Translations under genes and position numbers: made by a program | The notes under the pieces: generated by a model | The model's database searches: none | Told to the model about the DNA's origin: nothing | Seen by the model: the letters and a program-made list of their open reading frames with translations, nothing else | Part shown: one piece after another, positions 15,631 through 25,083 of the stretch | Numbering within the stretch: position 1 is the stretch's first letter | How the letters are laid out: each line of letters opens with the position of its first letter | Source: Ruminococcus sp. | Lineage (GTDB): Bacteria; Bacillota; Clostridia; Oscillospirales; Ruminococcaceae | Length of the DNA: 33,027 bases | Reading direction: 5' to 3' | NCBI GenBank assembly: GCA_015066955.1 | Contig: SVNJ01000007.1 | Coordinates: 1-33,027 of the forward strand

Positions 15631-16094
15631 TATTCTTCCTCCGCAGTATCTGCACAGCTTTCATAGTGCAGTGCAATTCCGTTATATACGGCATAGAGCA
15701 TATATATTACAGCTCCGATAAAGCCCTCATGAAGGGGAATTGTTATTGTTTCGGTAATGCCCTTCAGTACGTTCACTGCAATAAACAGTACAAATCCTGC
15801 AAAGAAAAGAAACCACAGAAACGAGGAATTAGCCTTTGCAACATTCGCCTTGTAAAGCTCATCCTCCTTGTCACGCATTGCAGATGCAATCATAAAAATC
15901 TGAAGAGTAACAGCAACAGATATAAAAAGTGCACCAAAAAATATTATATTTGCAGCCAGACTATTATTGTCCTTCATAATAAATAAATCAACAGCACCCC
16001 ACACTGCCCATATAATACTGCTTACTACACTGTAAGCAACACTGATTTTGTAGTATTGTCTGTAGGATAATATTTTATTTTTCAGATTGAGCAT
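15630..16094 (-). CDS. Integral membrane protein
   Basis: Several hydrophobic segments; 1-nt overlap with XRE gene. Confidence 0.75.
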   Translation of the reverse strand: MLNLKNKILSYRQYYKISVAYSVVSSIIWAVWGAVDLFIMKDNNSLAANIIFFGALFISVAVTLQIFMIASAMRDKEDELYKANVAKANSSFLWFLFFAGFVLFIAVNVLKGITETITIPLHEGFIGAVIYMLYAVYNGIALHYESCADTAEEE

Positions 16095-16096
16095 GC

Positions 16097-16498
16097 TTAT
16101 TCCTCCTCTTTCTCTTTTGGTGTTCTGTCAAACCACAGGAAAAGTATGCTTCTCAGGGCGATTGCACCTAAAAGAATATAGAAATACATATCAATGGCAA
16201 TAGTTTTGGCAAGACTTACGGGATTGATATTTTCTATTACTATTGCCCCGACGAAAAGCAGTGCAATCAGCACGTAGAAAGTTATTTCGGTAGCCTTTGC
16301 AAGTGTTTGTTTTGTAAGCTCGTCCTTTTTCTCATACGTACCGACAAATGTGCCTACGATAAAAGCATAGCCAACGTAAACGAGAAGCTTTAAGATTCCC
16401 TTTATCGGGAAAATCTGCAAAACGATGACATAAATAACGAATACAATTGTCAGAATATGCTTGTTGCGGTAGCTTACCGTTTGTGTTTTATTTCCCAT
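16097..16498 (-). CDS. Integral membrane protein
   Basis: Four predicted hydrophobic segments; tightly spaced operon. Confidence 0.75.
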   Translation of the reverse strand: MGNKTQTVSYRNKHILTIVFVIYVIVLQIFPIKGILKLLVYVGYAFIVGTFVGTYEKKDELTKQTLAKATEITFYVLIALLFVGAIVIENINPVSLAKTIAIDMYFYILLGAIALRSILFLWFDRTPKEKEEE

Positions 16499-16500
16499 GA

Positions 16501-17088
16501 TTAATCCTCCTCAATGTCATCATCGGATATTGTTTTTCCTTCATGTATAAGAAATAGTCCGCTTTCAAGAGCAAAATATCCCCATAAAATCAGCATTGCG
16601 ATATTACTTATATTCCCTGATTCTATTGTAATACTAAAATTCAGATTCATAAAGTCATCTATGATAATTACGACAGCCCGAACCATTAACATAGCGAACA
16701 CAAGAATAAATGATATAGTTACACGAGCTTTATTCAAATTTTCTCTGGCGAGTTCATCCTCTATTTCAATTTTTCGTGTGATAGCTTTAACACACCAAAA
16801 ACTAATAAAAGCAATTGCGATTATACTGAATATGAGCATAAAAACAGTTACTGCTTTGTTATCTTCAAGCCCTGTCACTGACCTAATTATTTCAAAAAGA
16901 TACATCATAAAACAAAGAAAGAATCCCCAGAAACGAACCTTATGATAATTATAGAGTGTAATGGGCTTGCGTTTATCTGCTTTATATCGTTCTTTATGCA
17001 CCTCAGTTAATACAGCCTGTCTCTGAGCCTTAGTAACTTTTTTATCTGTATATTGTTCTTTTAATTTCCTGATTTTTTCGCTCTCCAT
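16501..17088 (-). CDS. Integral membrane protein (first gene of XRE operon)
   Basis: RBS GGAGG precedes MESEKIRKLKEQYTDKK...; several TM segments. Confidence 0.75.
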   Translation of the reverse strand: MESEKIRKLKEQYTDKKVTKAQRQAVLTEVHKERYKADKRKPITLYNYHKVRFWGFFLCFMMYLFEIIRSVTGLEDNKAVTVFMLIFSIIAIAFISFWCVKAITRKIEIEDELARENLNKARVTISFILVFAMLMVRAVVIIIDDFMNLNFSITIESGNISNIAMLILWGYFALESGLFLIHEGKTISDDDIEED

Positions 17089-17111
17089 GATTAATCCTCC
17101 AATTCTTTTGT

Positions 17112-17218
17112 GTGATTTATTTATCACCTTATGTGACAATTATATCACCATATTACTCCATTGTCAATACAAAAAGTGACAAATTAATCACTTTTGTAAA
17201 ATGTGACAAATACCGCAC
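17112..17218 (-). promoter_or_regulatory. Operon promoter with four 16-bp operator-like palindromes
   Basis: GTGATTTATTTATCAC (17112-17127), GTGACAATTATATCAC (17133-17148), GTGACAAATTAATCAC (17176-17191), GTGACAAATACCGCAC (17203-17218); minus-strand TTGACA (17167-17162), 17-nt spacer, TATAAT (17144-17139). Confidence 0.8.
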
Positions 17219-17269
17219 ATCTGTATTGTGCAGGTTTTATATATTACGGAGATAAATAATAATAAACTG

Positions 17270-17385
17270 TAGGGGCTGATGCCCTCATCAGCCCGATAGT
17301 TTACCGTAATGCTTGATGAACGGGTCGATGTGGGTGCCCAGCGGAAATGCCCTTGGGGTACATCGACTCCTACAAACAGCTATTA
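17270..17385. repeat. Degenerate intergenic hairpin repeats
   Basis: GTAGGGGCTGATGCCCTCATCAGCCC hairpin followed by GGTCGATGTGGG...CATCGACTCCTAC hairpin; stylistically like 14769-14964. Confidence 0.5.
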
Positions 17386-17596
17386 TACGGCAAACCGCTA
17401 AGTCGTCCCTACGGATATGACGATAAAACAACAGTCCACTGTCCGCCTATTATGCAAACCGCTGTAAATCCCGATGTATTTTTGTGCAAAAAGATGTCGG
17501 AAACGGTATTTACTTTTACACTTTTTTGTGTTAAAATATAATGTATGACTATGAAGTATTACAGCTTTAGACTGTAAAATAGAAAGGACGCACAAT

Positions 17597-19231
17597 ATGC
17601 CTATTACAGATTTACTTAAAAGAAACGCCGAGCTTTACGGCAGTGACGTTGCACTTGTTGAGGTAAATCCCGAAATTACCGAAACAAGACGTATTACATG
17701 GAAGGAATACGAGCTTATCGAGCCGAATCCCGTAAGCCACTACAGACGTGAAATTACATGGAAGGTTTTCGACGAGAAGGCTAACCGCTTTGCAAATCTT
17801 CTCCTTGAAAGAGGCGTAAAGAAGGGCGATAAGGTTGGTATTCTCCTTATGAACTGCCTTGAATGGCTTCCCATTTACTTCGGCATACTCAAAGCAGGTG
17901 CACTTGCTGTACCGCTCAATTTCAGATATACTTCCGCAGAAATCAAGTACTGTCTCGACCTTGCAGAGGTAGACGTGCTCATGTTCGGGCCCGAATTTAT
18001 CGGAAGAATCGAGGAAATAGCTGACACAATCAGCAAAAATAGACTTCTTTTCTACGTAGGCGAGGGCTGTCCCACATTTGCTGAGCATTACGACAGCCTT
18101 GCAGTTAACTGTGCAAGTGCCGCTCCCGCAATCTATCTTTCAGAAGATGACGATGCGGCAATTTACTTCTCATCAGGCACTACAGGCTTCCCTAAGGCTA
18201 TTCTCCATAACCACAGAAGTCTCAGCCACTCAGCGGCAGTTGAGGCAAATCACCACGAACAGACAAGAGAGGACGTTTTCCTTTGTATTCCTCCGCTTTA
18301 CCATACAGGTGCGAAAATGCACTGGTTCGGAAGCCTCTATTCAGGAAGCAAGGCAGTTATTCTCAAGGGTGTAAAGCCTAAGTTTATCCTTGAAACAGCG
18401 TCCGAAGAGCACTGTTCAATCGTTTGGCTTCTTGTTCCGTGGGCTCAGGATATTCTCGACGCTATCGACAGAGGCGAGCTTAAGCTTGAGGACTACAGCC
18501 TTTCACAGTGGAGACTTATGCACATCGGTGCTCAGCCTGTTCCACCGTCACTTATCGCACGCTGGAAGAATATCTTCCCCGACCATAAATACGATACAAA
18601 CTACGGCCTCAGCGAATCTATCGGACCTGGCTGTGTACATCTTGGAATGGATAATATCCACAAGGTAGGTGCAATCGGAAAGGCAGGCTTCGGCTGGGAG
18701 GTTAAAATTGCCGATGAAAACGGCAATGCCGTAAGCAGAGGCGAGGTCGGTGAGCTTTGCGTAAAGGGACCCGGCGTTATGAAGTGCTATTACCGTGACC
18801 CGAAGGCTACCGCTGAAACTCTTAAAGACGGCTGGCTCTTTACGGGAGATATGGCTCAGGAGGACGAGGACGGCTTTATTTTCCTCGTTGACCGTAAGAA
18901 GGACGTTATCATCAGCGGCGGTGAAAACCTTTACCCCGTTCAGATTGAGGACTTCCTCAGAAGTCACCCTGCTGTAAAGGATGTTGCTGTTATCGGTCTG
19001 CCCGACAAGAGACTGGGCGAAATTGCGGCGGCTATCATCTCAATCAAGGAAGAGTGCAGCTGTACCGAAGAGGACATCAACAGCTTCTGTCAGCAGCTTC
19101 CACGTTACAAGAGACCTCACAAGGTTATCTTTGCCGACGTTCCGAGAAATCCTACAGGAAAGATTGAAAAGCCCAAGCTCAGAGAGATTTACTGCGGTGA
19201 AAGCGTTGTTGCAAAGCAGATAAGAAACTAA
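17597..19231 (+). CDS. AMP-dependent acyl-CoA synthetase/ligase
   Basis: 'AAIYFSSGTTGFPKAILHNH', 'YGLSESIG', 'GWLFTGDMAQEDEDGFIFLVDRKKDVIISGGENLYPVQIE', 'NPTGKIEKPKLRE'. Confidence 0.95.
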   Translation: MPITDLLKRNAELYGSDVALVEVNPEITETRRITWKEYELIEPNPVSHYRREITWKVFDEKANRFANLLLERGVKKGDKVGILLMNCLEWLPIYFGILKAGALAVPLNFRYTSAEIKYCLDLAEVDVLMFGPEFIGRIEEIADTISKNRLLFYVGEGCPTFAEHYDSLAVNCASAAPAIYLSEDDDAAIYFSSGTTGFPKAILHNHRSLSHSAAVEANHHEQTREDVFLCIPPLYHTGAKMHWFGSLYSGSKAVILKGVKPKFILETASEEHCSIVWLLVPWAQDILDAIDRGELKLEDYSLSQWRLMHIGAQPVPPSLIARWKNIFPDHKYDTNYGLSESIGPGCVHLGMDNIHKVGAIGKAGFGWEVKIADENGNAVSRGEVGELCVKGPGVMKCYYRDPKATAETLKDGWLFTGDMAQEDEDGFIFLVDRKKDVIISGGENLYPVQIEDFLRSHPAVKDVAVIGLPDKRLGEIAAAIISIKEECSCTEEDINSFCQQLPRYKRPHKVIFADVPRNPTGKIEKPKLREIYCGESVVAKQIRN

Positions 19232-19239
19232 AAATTATG

Positions 19240-19276
19240 AAAGCCTGAGAAGAATTGATTTTCTTCTCAGGCTTTT
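19240..19276. terminator. Bidirectional terminator
   Basis: AAAGCCTGAGAAGAA...TTCTTCTCAGGCTTTT. Confidence 0.85.
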
Positions 19277-19278
19277 CA

Positions 19279-19710
19279 TTATGATTCGGAAATATTTTCC
19301 TCGCCATTATTCAAATTTAATTTACGGCTGTATCTTTTTTGCAATGTACTGTATATAAACATTCTTGAACAAAATATCAGTCCGACAGGAAGCAATACCA
19401 AGAAAGCCTCTAATCCTGCAAGAGCCGAAATAACCAACAGCAGAGCACCTAATGTATTATGTAAGCCTTCCCATAAAATATAGCAGCTCTTGCTCCGCCA
19501 GCACAATAAAACAGCACCAACAAAAATCCCGCATATTATTAAAGGAAAACCAATCGTTTCCAACAATGTGATTTCGTGATATTTCAGCATACTAAGATTA
19601 CCGTATCTTGCATCGAAGTCCAATGACAGCATACATACAATAAATGCTTCTATTGCAAGAAAAATACACATAACCCTACGAATGTGAATTTCATACTCCT
19701 CCATAGTCAT
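19279..19710 (-). CDS. Hypothetical membrane protein
   Basis: 143 aa with multiple hydrophobic segments; follows the PstS-like gene with 1-nt gap. Confidence 0.65.
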   Translation of the reverse strand: MTMEEYEIHIRRVMCIFLAIEAFIVCMLSLDFDARYGNLSMLKYHEITLLETIGFPLIICGIFVGAVLLCWRSKSCYILWEGLHNTLGALLLVISALAGLEAFLVLLPVGLIFCSRMFIYSTLQKRYSRKLNLNNGEENISES

Positions 19711-19711
19711 A

Positions 19712-20740
19712 TTACTTCACCTCCGCATTAATCGGACAGTAGCCTGCAAGCTCTATTATTTCCTGACCTTCATCTGTAAGCAGATAATCACGAAGTTCTT
19801 TATGTTTGCCCTCATATCCTTTAATTATCACCGCGTAGTAAGCAGTCGTGAAGGGATAAGAACGGTTAACAAGATTTTCGTTATCGGGAGTTATACCGTC
19901 GATTTTCAGCACCTTGATGTCCTCGTTCTTATAGAGATTATTGGTGTAGTAATAGTAAGTATATCCTATACTGCTTTCGTAGTTTTCATATTCGGCAACC
20001 TTTTCAATGAGTGCATCCATACCTGTTGAAACACAATATCCTACCGCAGGCTTCATCAGCGGTACATCCTTCATTACAAGCTGTTCCATTGCAGTCTGAC
20101 TGCCTGAATTTCTTTCACGCTGATAAGGAATGATTTCAGCGTCATTGCCGCCTACATCTTTCCAGTTGGTGATTTCACCCGAATAGATTTTCTGAATCTG
20201 TTCTACGGTGAGACTGTCTATGGGGTTGCCCTTATGCGTAATGAATACAAATCCGTCCATAGCAATCGGCGTAACCTCAAGCTCCAGACCAAGCTTTTCT
20301 ACGTATTCAAGCTCGTATTCCGAAGGCTCTGTTGCAAATATAATCCGCTTTTCGGGACAATTCCTGTTTTTCTTTTCTGTGTGGATCAGATTTTCATAAG
20401 CATAGTGCGTAGTGTTGTGGTCGATATAATCATTGATATTCTCGTCGGAAGCTCCGCAGAACTGACGTGCAAGCTCTGCAGTTATCGGAATTGTTGCAGT
20501 TGAACCGTCTATAAGGCTGATATCTTCCATTGTGAGAGTGATTTTGCCTGTTTCAATTTTTCTCCAGTTTTCGGGACGCGTTAAGAGTACATTAATACTG
20601 CTTGTTTTATCATGTTCTATTTTATGTCCGTTACAGTAAATTCTGATTGCATTAATAATAAACACAATAACCATCAGCACACATATTGCTGAAATTACAA
20701 GCGGTACAACGTGAAGTATTCGTCTGACCTTCATTTTCAT
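19712..20740 (-). CDS. Membrane-anchored PstS-like phosphate/anion-binding protein
   Basis: 'MDGFVFITHKGNPIDSLTVEQIQKIYSGEITNWKDVGGNDAEIIPYQRERNSGSQTAMEQLVM' typical PBP-like domain; N-terminal TM. Confidence 0.85.
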   Translation of the reverse strand: MKMKVRRILHVVPLVISAICVLMVIVFIINAIRIYCNGHKIEHDKTSSINVLLTRPENWRKIETGKITLTMEDISLIDGSTATIPITAELARQFCGASDENINDYIDHNTTHYAYENLIHTEKKNRNCPEKRIIFATEPSEYELEYVEKLGLELEVTPIAMDGFVFITHKGNPIDSLTVEQIQKIYSGEITNWKDVGGNDAEIIPYQRERNSGSQTAMEQLVMKDVPLMKPAVGYCVSTGMDALIEKVAEYENYESSIGYTYYYYTNNLYKNEDIKVLKIDGITPDNENLVNRSYPFTTAYYAVIIKGYEGKHKELRDYLLTDEGQEIIELAGYCPINAEVK

Positions 20741-20752
20741 ACGTGTTTTCCC

Positions 20753-23038
20753 TTACACCTTCCTAACCGCACCAAGCTGTGCATAAAGCTTTTCCCTTGC
20801 CTCTACAGGGCATTTTTCCTGATCAAGAATCTTCTCTATGGTGTCCTGTGCAGTATACTCATAGCTTGAAAGAATGGCAGTCCATTGAAGGTTCATTTCA
20901 TTGAAGAATGAATAAAGCACATCCTTAAGCTGAGGATTTTCCATAATTATCTTAACGGAAGTTCCTGCACCGTAGAAATAGGGCGACTTAACCTGTGCGT
21001 AAACGGTGCATTCAGCCTGTATATCTCTTGAGGAAAGACCTGCAGAAATATCGTAGAAGCCTTCTTCAAGCGTCCACTCATGAAGATTCGGGTCATAGCT
21101 TTCGAAGTCGTGACGGTTAAGTGTAAATGATACAGTCTTACGCTCATTCGGTTCAAGATAAAGCTTGGCAAATGCCTTCAGCTCACGTACAGGCTTTGTA
21201 AGTGTACTTTCTCTGTCAGACACATAAATCTGCACGACGGTTTTTCCACCTCTGCTTCCCTTGTTTACAACCTCTGCGGTTACTGTTACGCAGTTGTTGA
21301 AGTTTTCGCAGTCAGCAGTGAGCTTTTCAATAGCAAATTCAGTGTATGAAAGGCCGAAGCCAAAGGGATAAAGCGGCTCAATTCTGCGTGTATCATACCA
21401 GCGATAGCCTATAAATATACCTTCCCCATAATGCACCTGCATTCCGTCTCCCGGAAAGTTGAGGAAAGTCGGCATATCCTCAATACGCTTCGGGAATGTA
21501 AGGGGGAGTCTGCCTGAAGGGTTAACCTTTCCGCTGATAATATCCGCAAGAGCGGCAGCACCCTGCATACCCGGCAGGAAGGTACAGATAACCGCATCAA
21601 AACGGCTCTCCCACGCTCCGAGTGCAACGGGACCGCTTACATTCAGAACAAGAATTTTCTTCATTCCTCTCTTTTCTGCTTCGGGGAGAAGACTCTTCCA
21701 CTCATTCACAACAGCTTCTCTGAGACCTATATCTGCACGGTCATTTCCCTCCTGACCGGGAAGCTTGTACACGTAAACAAGCGTATCACAGTCATCATAA
21801 ATTTCAGTGGAAACCTTGCCGAATCTGTCTGAAAGTGCAGTGTAGAAGGACACATTTCGGTCAGTATTGATTCCTGCACTGCCCTCACCGCAGGTAAGCA
21901 GATTACCGTTATTCTCACAGTAAAGAGCGATTTTCGCCGTTTCTTCAAGGGGAAGTACGTTCCTATCATTTTTAAGAAGAATAATACCCTCTGCGGCAGC
22001 ATTGTATGCAATTTTATCTGTTTCCTCAGCAGAGAAGGTTCCTCCGCCGTTATAACAGTATTTTTTAGCGAGGTCTGCGGCTCTTTCTGCAGAAAACGCA
22101 AGTCTTTCGGGTATAAGGGTACCATTATTGTAAGCCTCAGTGAGCACGTCGGGAGCTATCGGTCCGGGCATAGCAAGGTCATTTCCTGCATTAACAGCAG
22201 CGGCAGGGTGATATACTGCACCCCAGTCGGACATTACAAGTCCGTCAAAACCCCAATCCTCACGAAGCATATCGTGAAGAAGTACCCTGTTTTCGGTGCA
22301 TGGAACACCGTTTATCTGATTGTAGGCACTCATTACGGTTGCAACTCCCGCATCAACACAGGCACGGAAGCCGGGATAGTAAAGCTCCTGAAGTGCACGC
22401 TCGGGAATATGCTCGTTGACATTCAGGCGGTTTGTTTCCTGATGATTAGCCGCAAAGTGCTTGACGTTTGCTGCAACGCCATACTCCTGAACGCCCTTTA
22501 CAAGCTCGGGAGCAAGTCCGCATACAAGGCAGGGGTCCTCTGAATAGCCTTCAAAAAGACGACCGTTGCGAATATCACGATGCATATTTACATTCGGAGT
22601 GCCAAGAAGGACATGCACCCCGTAAGCTCTTGCCTCCATTCCGAGAGCTTTTCCCGTTTCATAAACTGTTTCTTTATCCCACGTTGCGCCGAGAAGAATT
22701 CCGGGAGGATAGCATCCCGGAGCAATCATATCGGGAAAACGTTCCTTCAGCTTATCGGTAATCCATTTATGAAGCTCTTTTGATTCCTCATCGGGAAGTT
22801 TTTCGGGTTCATAATAATGCTCAAGAACTGCTCTCAGAGGTTTTCCGCCTATTCCTCCGAGACCCTCACGACTTAACATATCGCCGAACAGCTGTTCAAA
22901 ATTCATTCCGGTGCCACCGTCAAGAAATTGCAGAGAGGGTATATCCTTTTCAGGAATTGCCGCAGTACCGAAGAATGAACCGCCATTTACAAGACGAATC
23001 TGTTCCTGCGTACTGAGACCGTATTTATTATCAGGCAT
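20753..23038 (-). CDS. Glycoside hydrolase family 3 (beta-glucosidase-like)
   Basis: 'GLVMSDWGAVYHP' nucleophile region, 'VKHFAANHQETNR', GH3 C-terminal domain and fibronectin-III-like tail; start at MPDNKYGLS. Confidence 0.93.
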   Translation of the reverse strand: MPDNKYGLSTQEQIRLVNGGSFFGTAAIPEKDIPSLQFLDGGTGMNFEQLFGDMLSREGLGGIGGKPLRAVLEHYYEPEKLPDEESKELHKWITDKLKERFPDMIAPGCYPPGILLGATWDKETVYETGKALGMEARAYGVHVLLGTPNVNMHRDIRNGRLFEGYSEDPCLVCGLAPELVKGVQEYGVAANVKHFAANHQETNRLNVNEHIPERALQELYYPGFRACVDAGVATVMSAYNQINGVPCTENRVLLHDMLREDWGFDGLVMSDWGAVYHPAAAVNAGNDLAMPGPIAPDVLTEAYNNGTLIPERLAFSAERAADLAKKYCYNGGGTFSAEETDKIAYNAAAEGIILLKNDRNVLPLEETAKIALYCENNGNLLTCGEGSAGINTDRNVSFYTALSDRFGKVSTEIYDDCDTLVYVYKLPGQEGNDRADIGLREAVVNEWKSLLPEAEKRGMKKILVLNVSGPVALGAWESRFDAVICTFLPGMQGAAALADIISGKVNPSGRLPLTFPKRIEDMPTFLNFPGDGMQVHYGEGIFIGYRWYDTRRIEPLYPFGFGLSYTEFAIEKLTADCENFNNCVTVTAEVVNKGSRGGKTVVQIYVSDRESTLTKPVRELKAFAKLYLEPNERKTVSFTLNRHDFESYDPNLHEWTLEEGFYDISAGLSSRDIQAECTVYAQVKSPYFYGAGTSVKIIMENPQLKDVLYSFFNEMNLQWTAILSSYEYTAQDTIEKILDQEKCPVEAREKLYAQLGAVRKV

Positions 23039-23369
23039 TTTAGGTGCTCCTTTCACAGATGTTTTCGGTTGTTTTATTTTATTATACTATACAATAAATT
23101 TATCATCAGGTCAAGCCAAAAAATGCTCATTTTGCAAAATAAAGTGCAATTTTTGAACACACGCTGCAATAAAAGGTACGGCTTCATCGGCAATGTAAAT
23201 GATTACGCCGATTACACGAAGTCTTCATACAGTGTCACAATAGTTATTGAATAAATACAGTGAAAAATAAATGTAATGCAAATAATTTTTTCTTTTTCTC
23301 TTGCATATTTCTGCGGATTGTTATATACTTATAAGGAGCTATGTTAAACTATCGAAAGGATAAAAAGAA

Positions 23370-24842
23370 ATGACTAACGAGAGAAAAATCGGATTTGATA
23401 ACGAGAAATACCTGAAAATGCAGTCTGAGCATATCAGAGAGCGTATTTCTCAGTTCGGAGACAAGCTGTATCTTGAATTCGGAGGAAAACTCTTTGACGA
23501 TTTCCATGCTTCAAGGGTACTTCCCGGCTTCAAGCCTGACAGTAAGCTTCAGATGCTTCTTCAGCTTAAGGACGAGGCTGAAATTGTAATCGTCATAAAC
23601 TCTGAGGATATTGAGAAAAATAAGGTAAGAGGTGATCTGGGTATCACCTATGATGTTGATGTAATCCGACTTTTCAACATTTTCACAAAAATAGGTCTTT
23701 ACGTAAGCAGTGTAGTTCTTACACAGTACAATGGTCAGCCCTCCGCAGACGCATTTCAGGGACGACTCGAATCGCTTGGAATAAAGGTTTACCACCACTA
23801 CCACATTCACGGCTATCCCTCAAATCTCAAGCTTATCATGAGTGATGAGGGCTACGGCAAAAACGATTATATCGAAACGTCACGCCGTCTTGTGGTAATT
23901 ACCGCGCCGGGACCCGGAAGCGGAAAAATGGCTACCTGTCTTTCACAGCTGTATCATGAATACAAAAGAGGAATCAGTGCAGGCTATGCAAAATTCGAGA
24001 CCTTCCCTATATGGAATATTCCCCTCAGACACCCTGTTAATATTGCCTACGAGGCAGCAACCTCCGACCTTAACGATGTAAATATAATTGATCCGTTCCA
24101 TCTTGAGGCTTACGGTCAGACTACGGTAAACTATAACCGTGACGTTGAAATTTTCCCTGTACTCAATGCAATGTTTGAAAAGATTATCGGTGAATCACCG
24201 TATAAGTCGCCTACAGATATGGGCGTCAATATGGCAGGCTGCTGTATAATTGACGATGAAGCTGTATGCGAGGCGGCTAAGCAGGAAGTAATCCGCCGCT
24301 ATTATGTTGGACTCTGCGGTCAGCGTCAGGGTGCTGTCAAGGACGAAGAGATTTACAAGCTTGAGCTTCTCATGAAGCAGGCAGGGGTTACAACAGAGGA
24401 CAGACGTGCTGTTGCCGTTGCTCTCGAAAGAGAAAAGGAAACGGGTGCACCTGCTGCGGCAATGGAGCTTCCCGACGGAACTATCCTCACAGGAAGAACC
24501 TCAAACCTTCTCGGAGCTTCATCGGCACTTCTGCTCAATGCACTTAAATATTTCGGCGGAATAGAGGACAGTGTGCTTCTCATGTCGCCTCAGGTAATCG
24601 AGCCTATTCAGAATCTCAAGGTCGAGCATCTGGGAAATATAAATCCACGACTTCATACGGACGAAACACTTCTTGCCCTTTCAATCTGTGCAGCAACAAG
24701 CGAAAAGGCAAAGCTTGCAATGGACCAGCTTTCGAAGCTCAGAGGGTGTGACGTGCACTCAACGGTTATTCTCTCACCTGTTGACGAAAGAATCTTCAAG
24801 CGTCTCGGTGTTAATGTGACCTGCGAGCCTAAGTATCAGTAA
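23370..24842 (+). CDS. DUF1846 domain-containing protein
   Basis: '[58 protein letters not shown]' typical family N-terminus. Confidence 0.9.
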   Translation: MTNERKIGFDNEKYLKMQSEHIRERISQFGDKLYLEFGGKLFDDFHASRVLPGFKPDSKLQMLLQLKDEAEIVIVINSEDIEKNKVRGDLGITYDVDVIRLFNIFTKIGLYVSSVVLTQYNGQPSADAFQGRLESLGIKVYHHYHIHGYPSNLKLIMSDEGYGKNDYIETSRRLVVITAPGPGSGKMATCLSQLYHEYKRGISAGYAKFETFPIWNIPLRHPVNIAYEAATSDLNDVNIIDPFHLEAYGQTTVNYNRDVEIFPVLNAMFEKIIGESPYKSPTDMGVNMAGCCIIDDEAVCEAAKQEVIRRYYVGLCGQRQGAVKDEEIYKLELLMKQAGVTTEDRRAVAVALEREKETGAPAAAMELPDGTILTGRTSNLLGASSALLLNALKYFGGIEDSVLLMSPQVIEPIQNLKVEHLGNINPRLHTDETLLALSICAATSEKAKLAMDQLSKLRGCDVHSTVILSPVDERIFKRLGVNVTCEPKYQ

Positions 24843-24852
24843 TAAATTCTAT

Positions 24853-24884
24853 ATCGGGTGACCCTTGCGGTCGCCCGATGTTTT
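24853..24884 (+). terminator. Rho-independent terminator
   Basis: ATCGGGTGACC cttgc GGTCGCCCGAT GTTTTTT. Confidence 0.85.
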
Positions 24885-25083
24885 TTATAAGTTTCCATAA
24901 GCGGAGGCTTATTTTTATACGTGTTTTCCATTATTTATTTATATTCGGCATCATCTTACACAAAGGGCAAATGGCTTTCTGCGGGCTTTTTGGAAAAAAC
25001 GACATTTTTTTTGAATTGCTTTACAAATACACTGTTTTGTGGTATAATTAAGTTCTGAAATTATAATTATTACGGAGGATGTA

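Noticed and set aside
17347-17541. 64-aa plus-strand ORF
   Set aside because: Begins inside hairpin repeats, no RBS or conserved domain; probably noncoding.
17632-17790. Internal duplication RITWKEYE / REITWKVFDE in the acyl-CoA synthetase N-terminus
   Set aside because: To my knowledge a common feature of this Firmicute acyl-CoA ligase family rather than a local anomaly.
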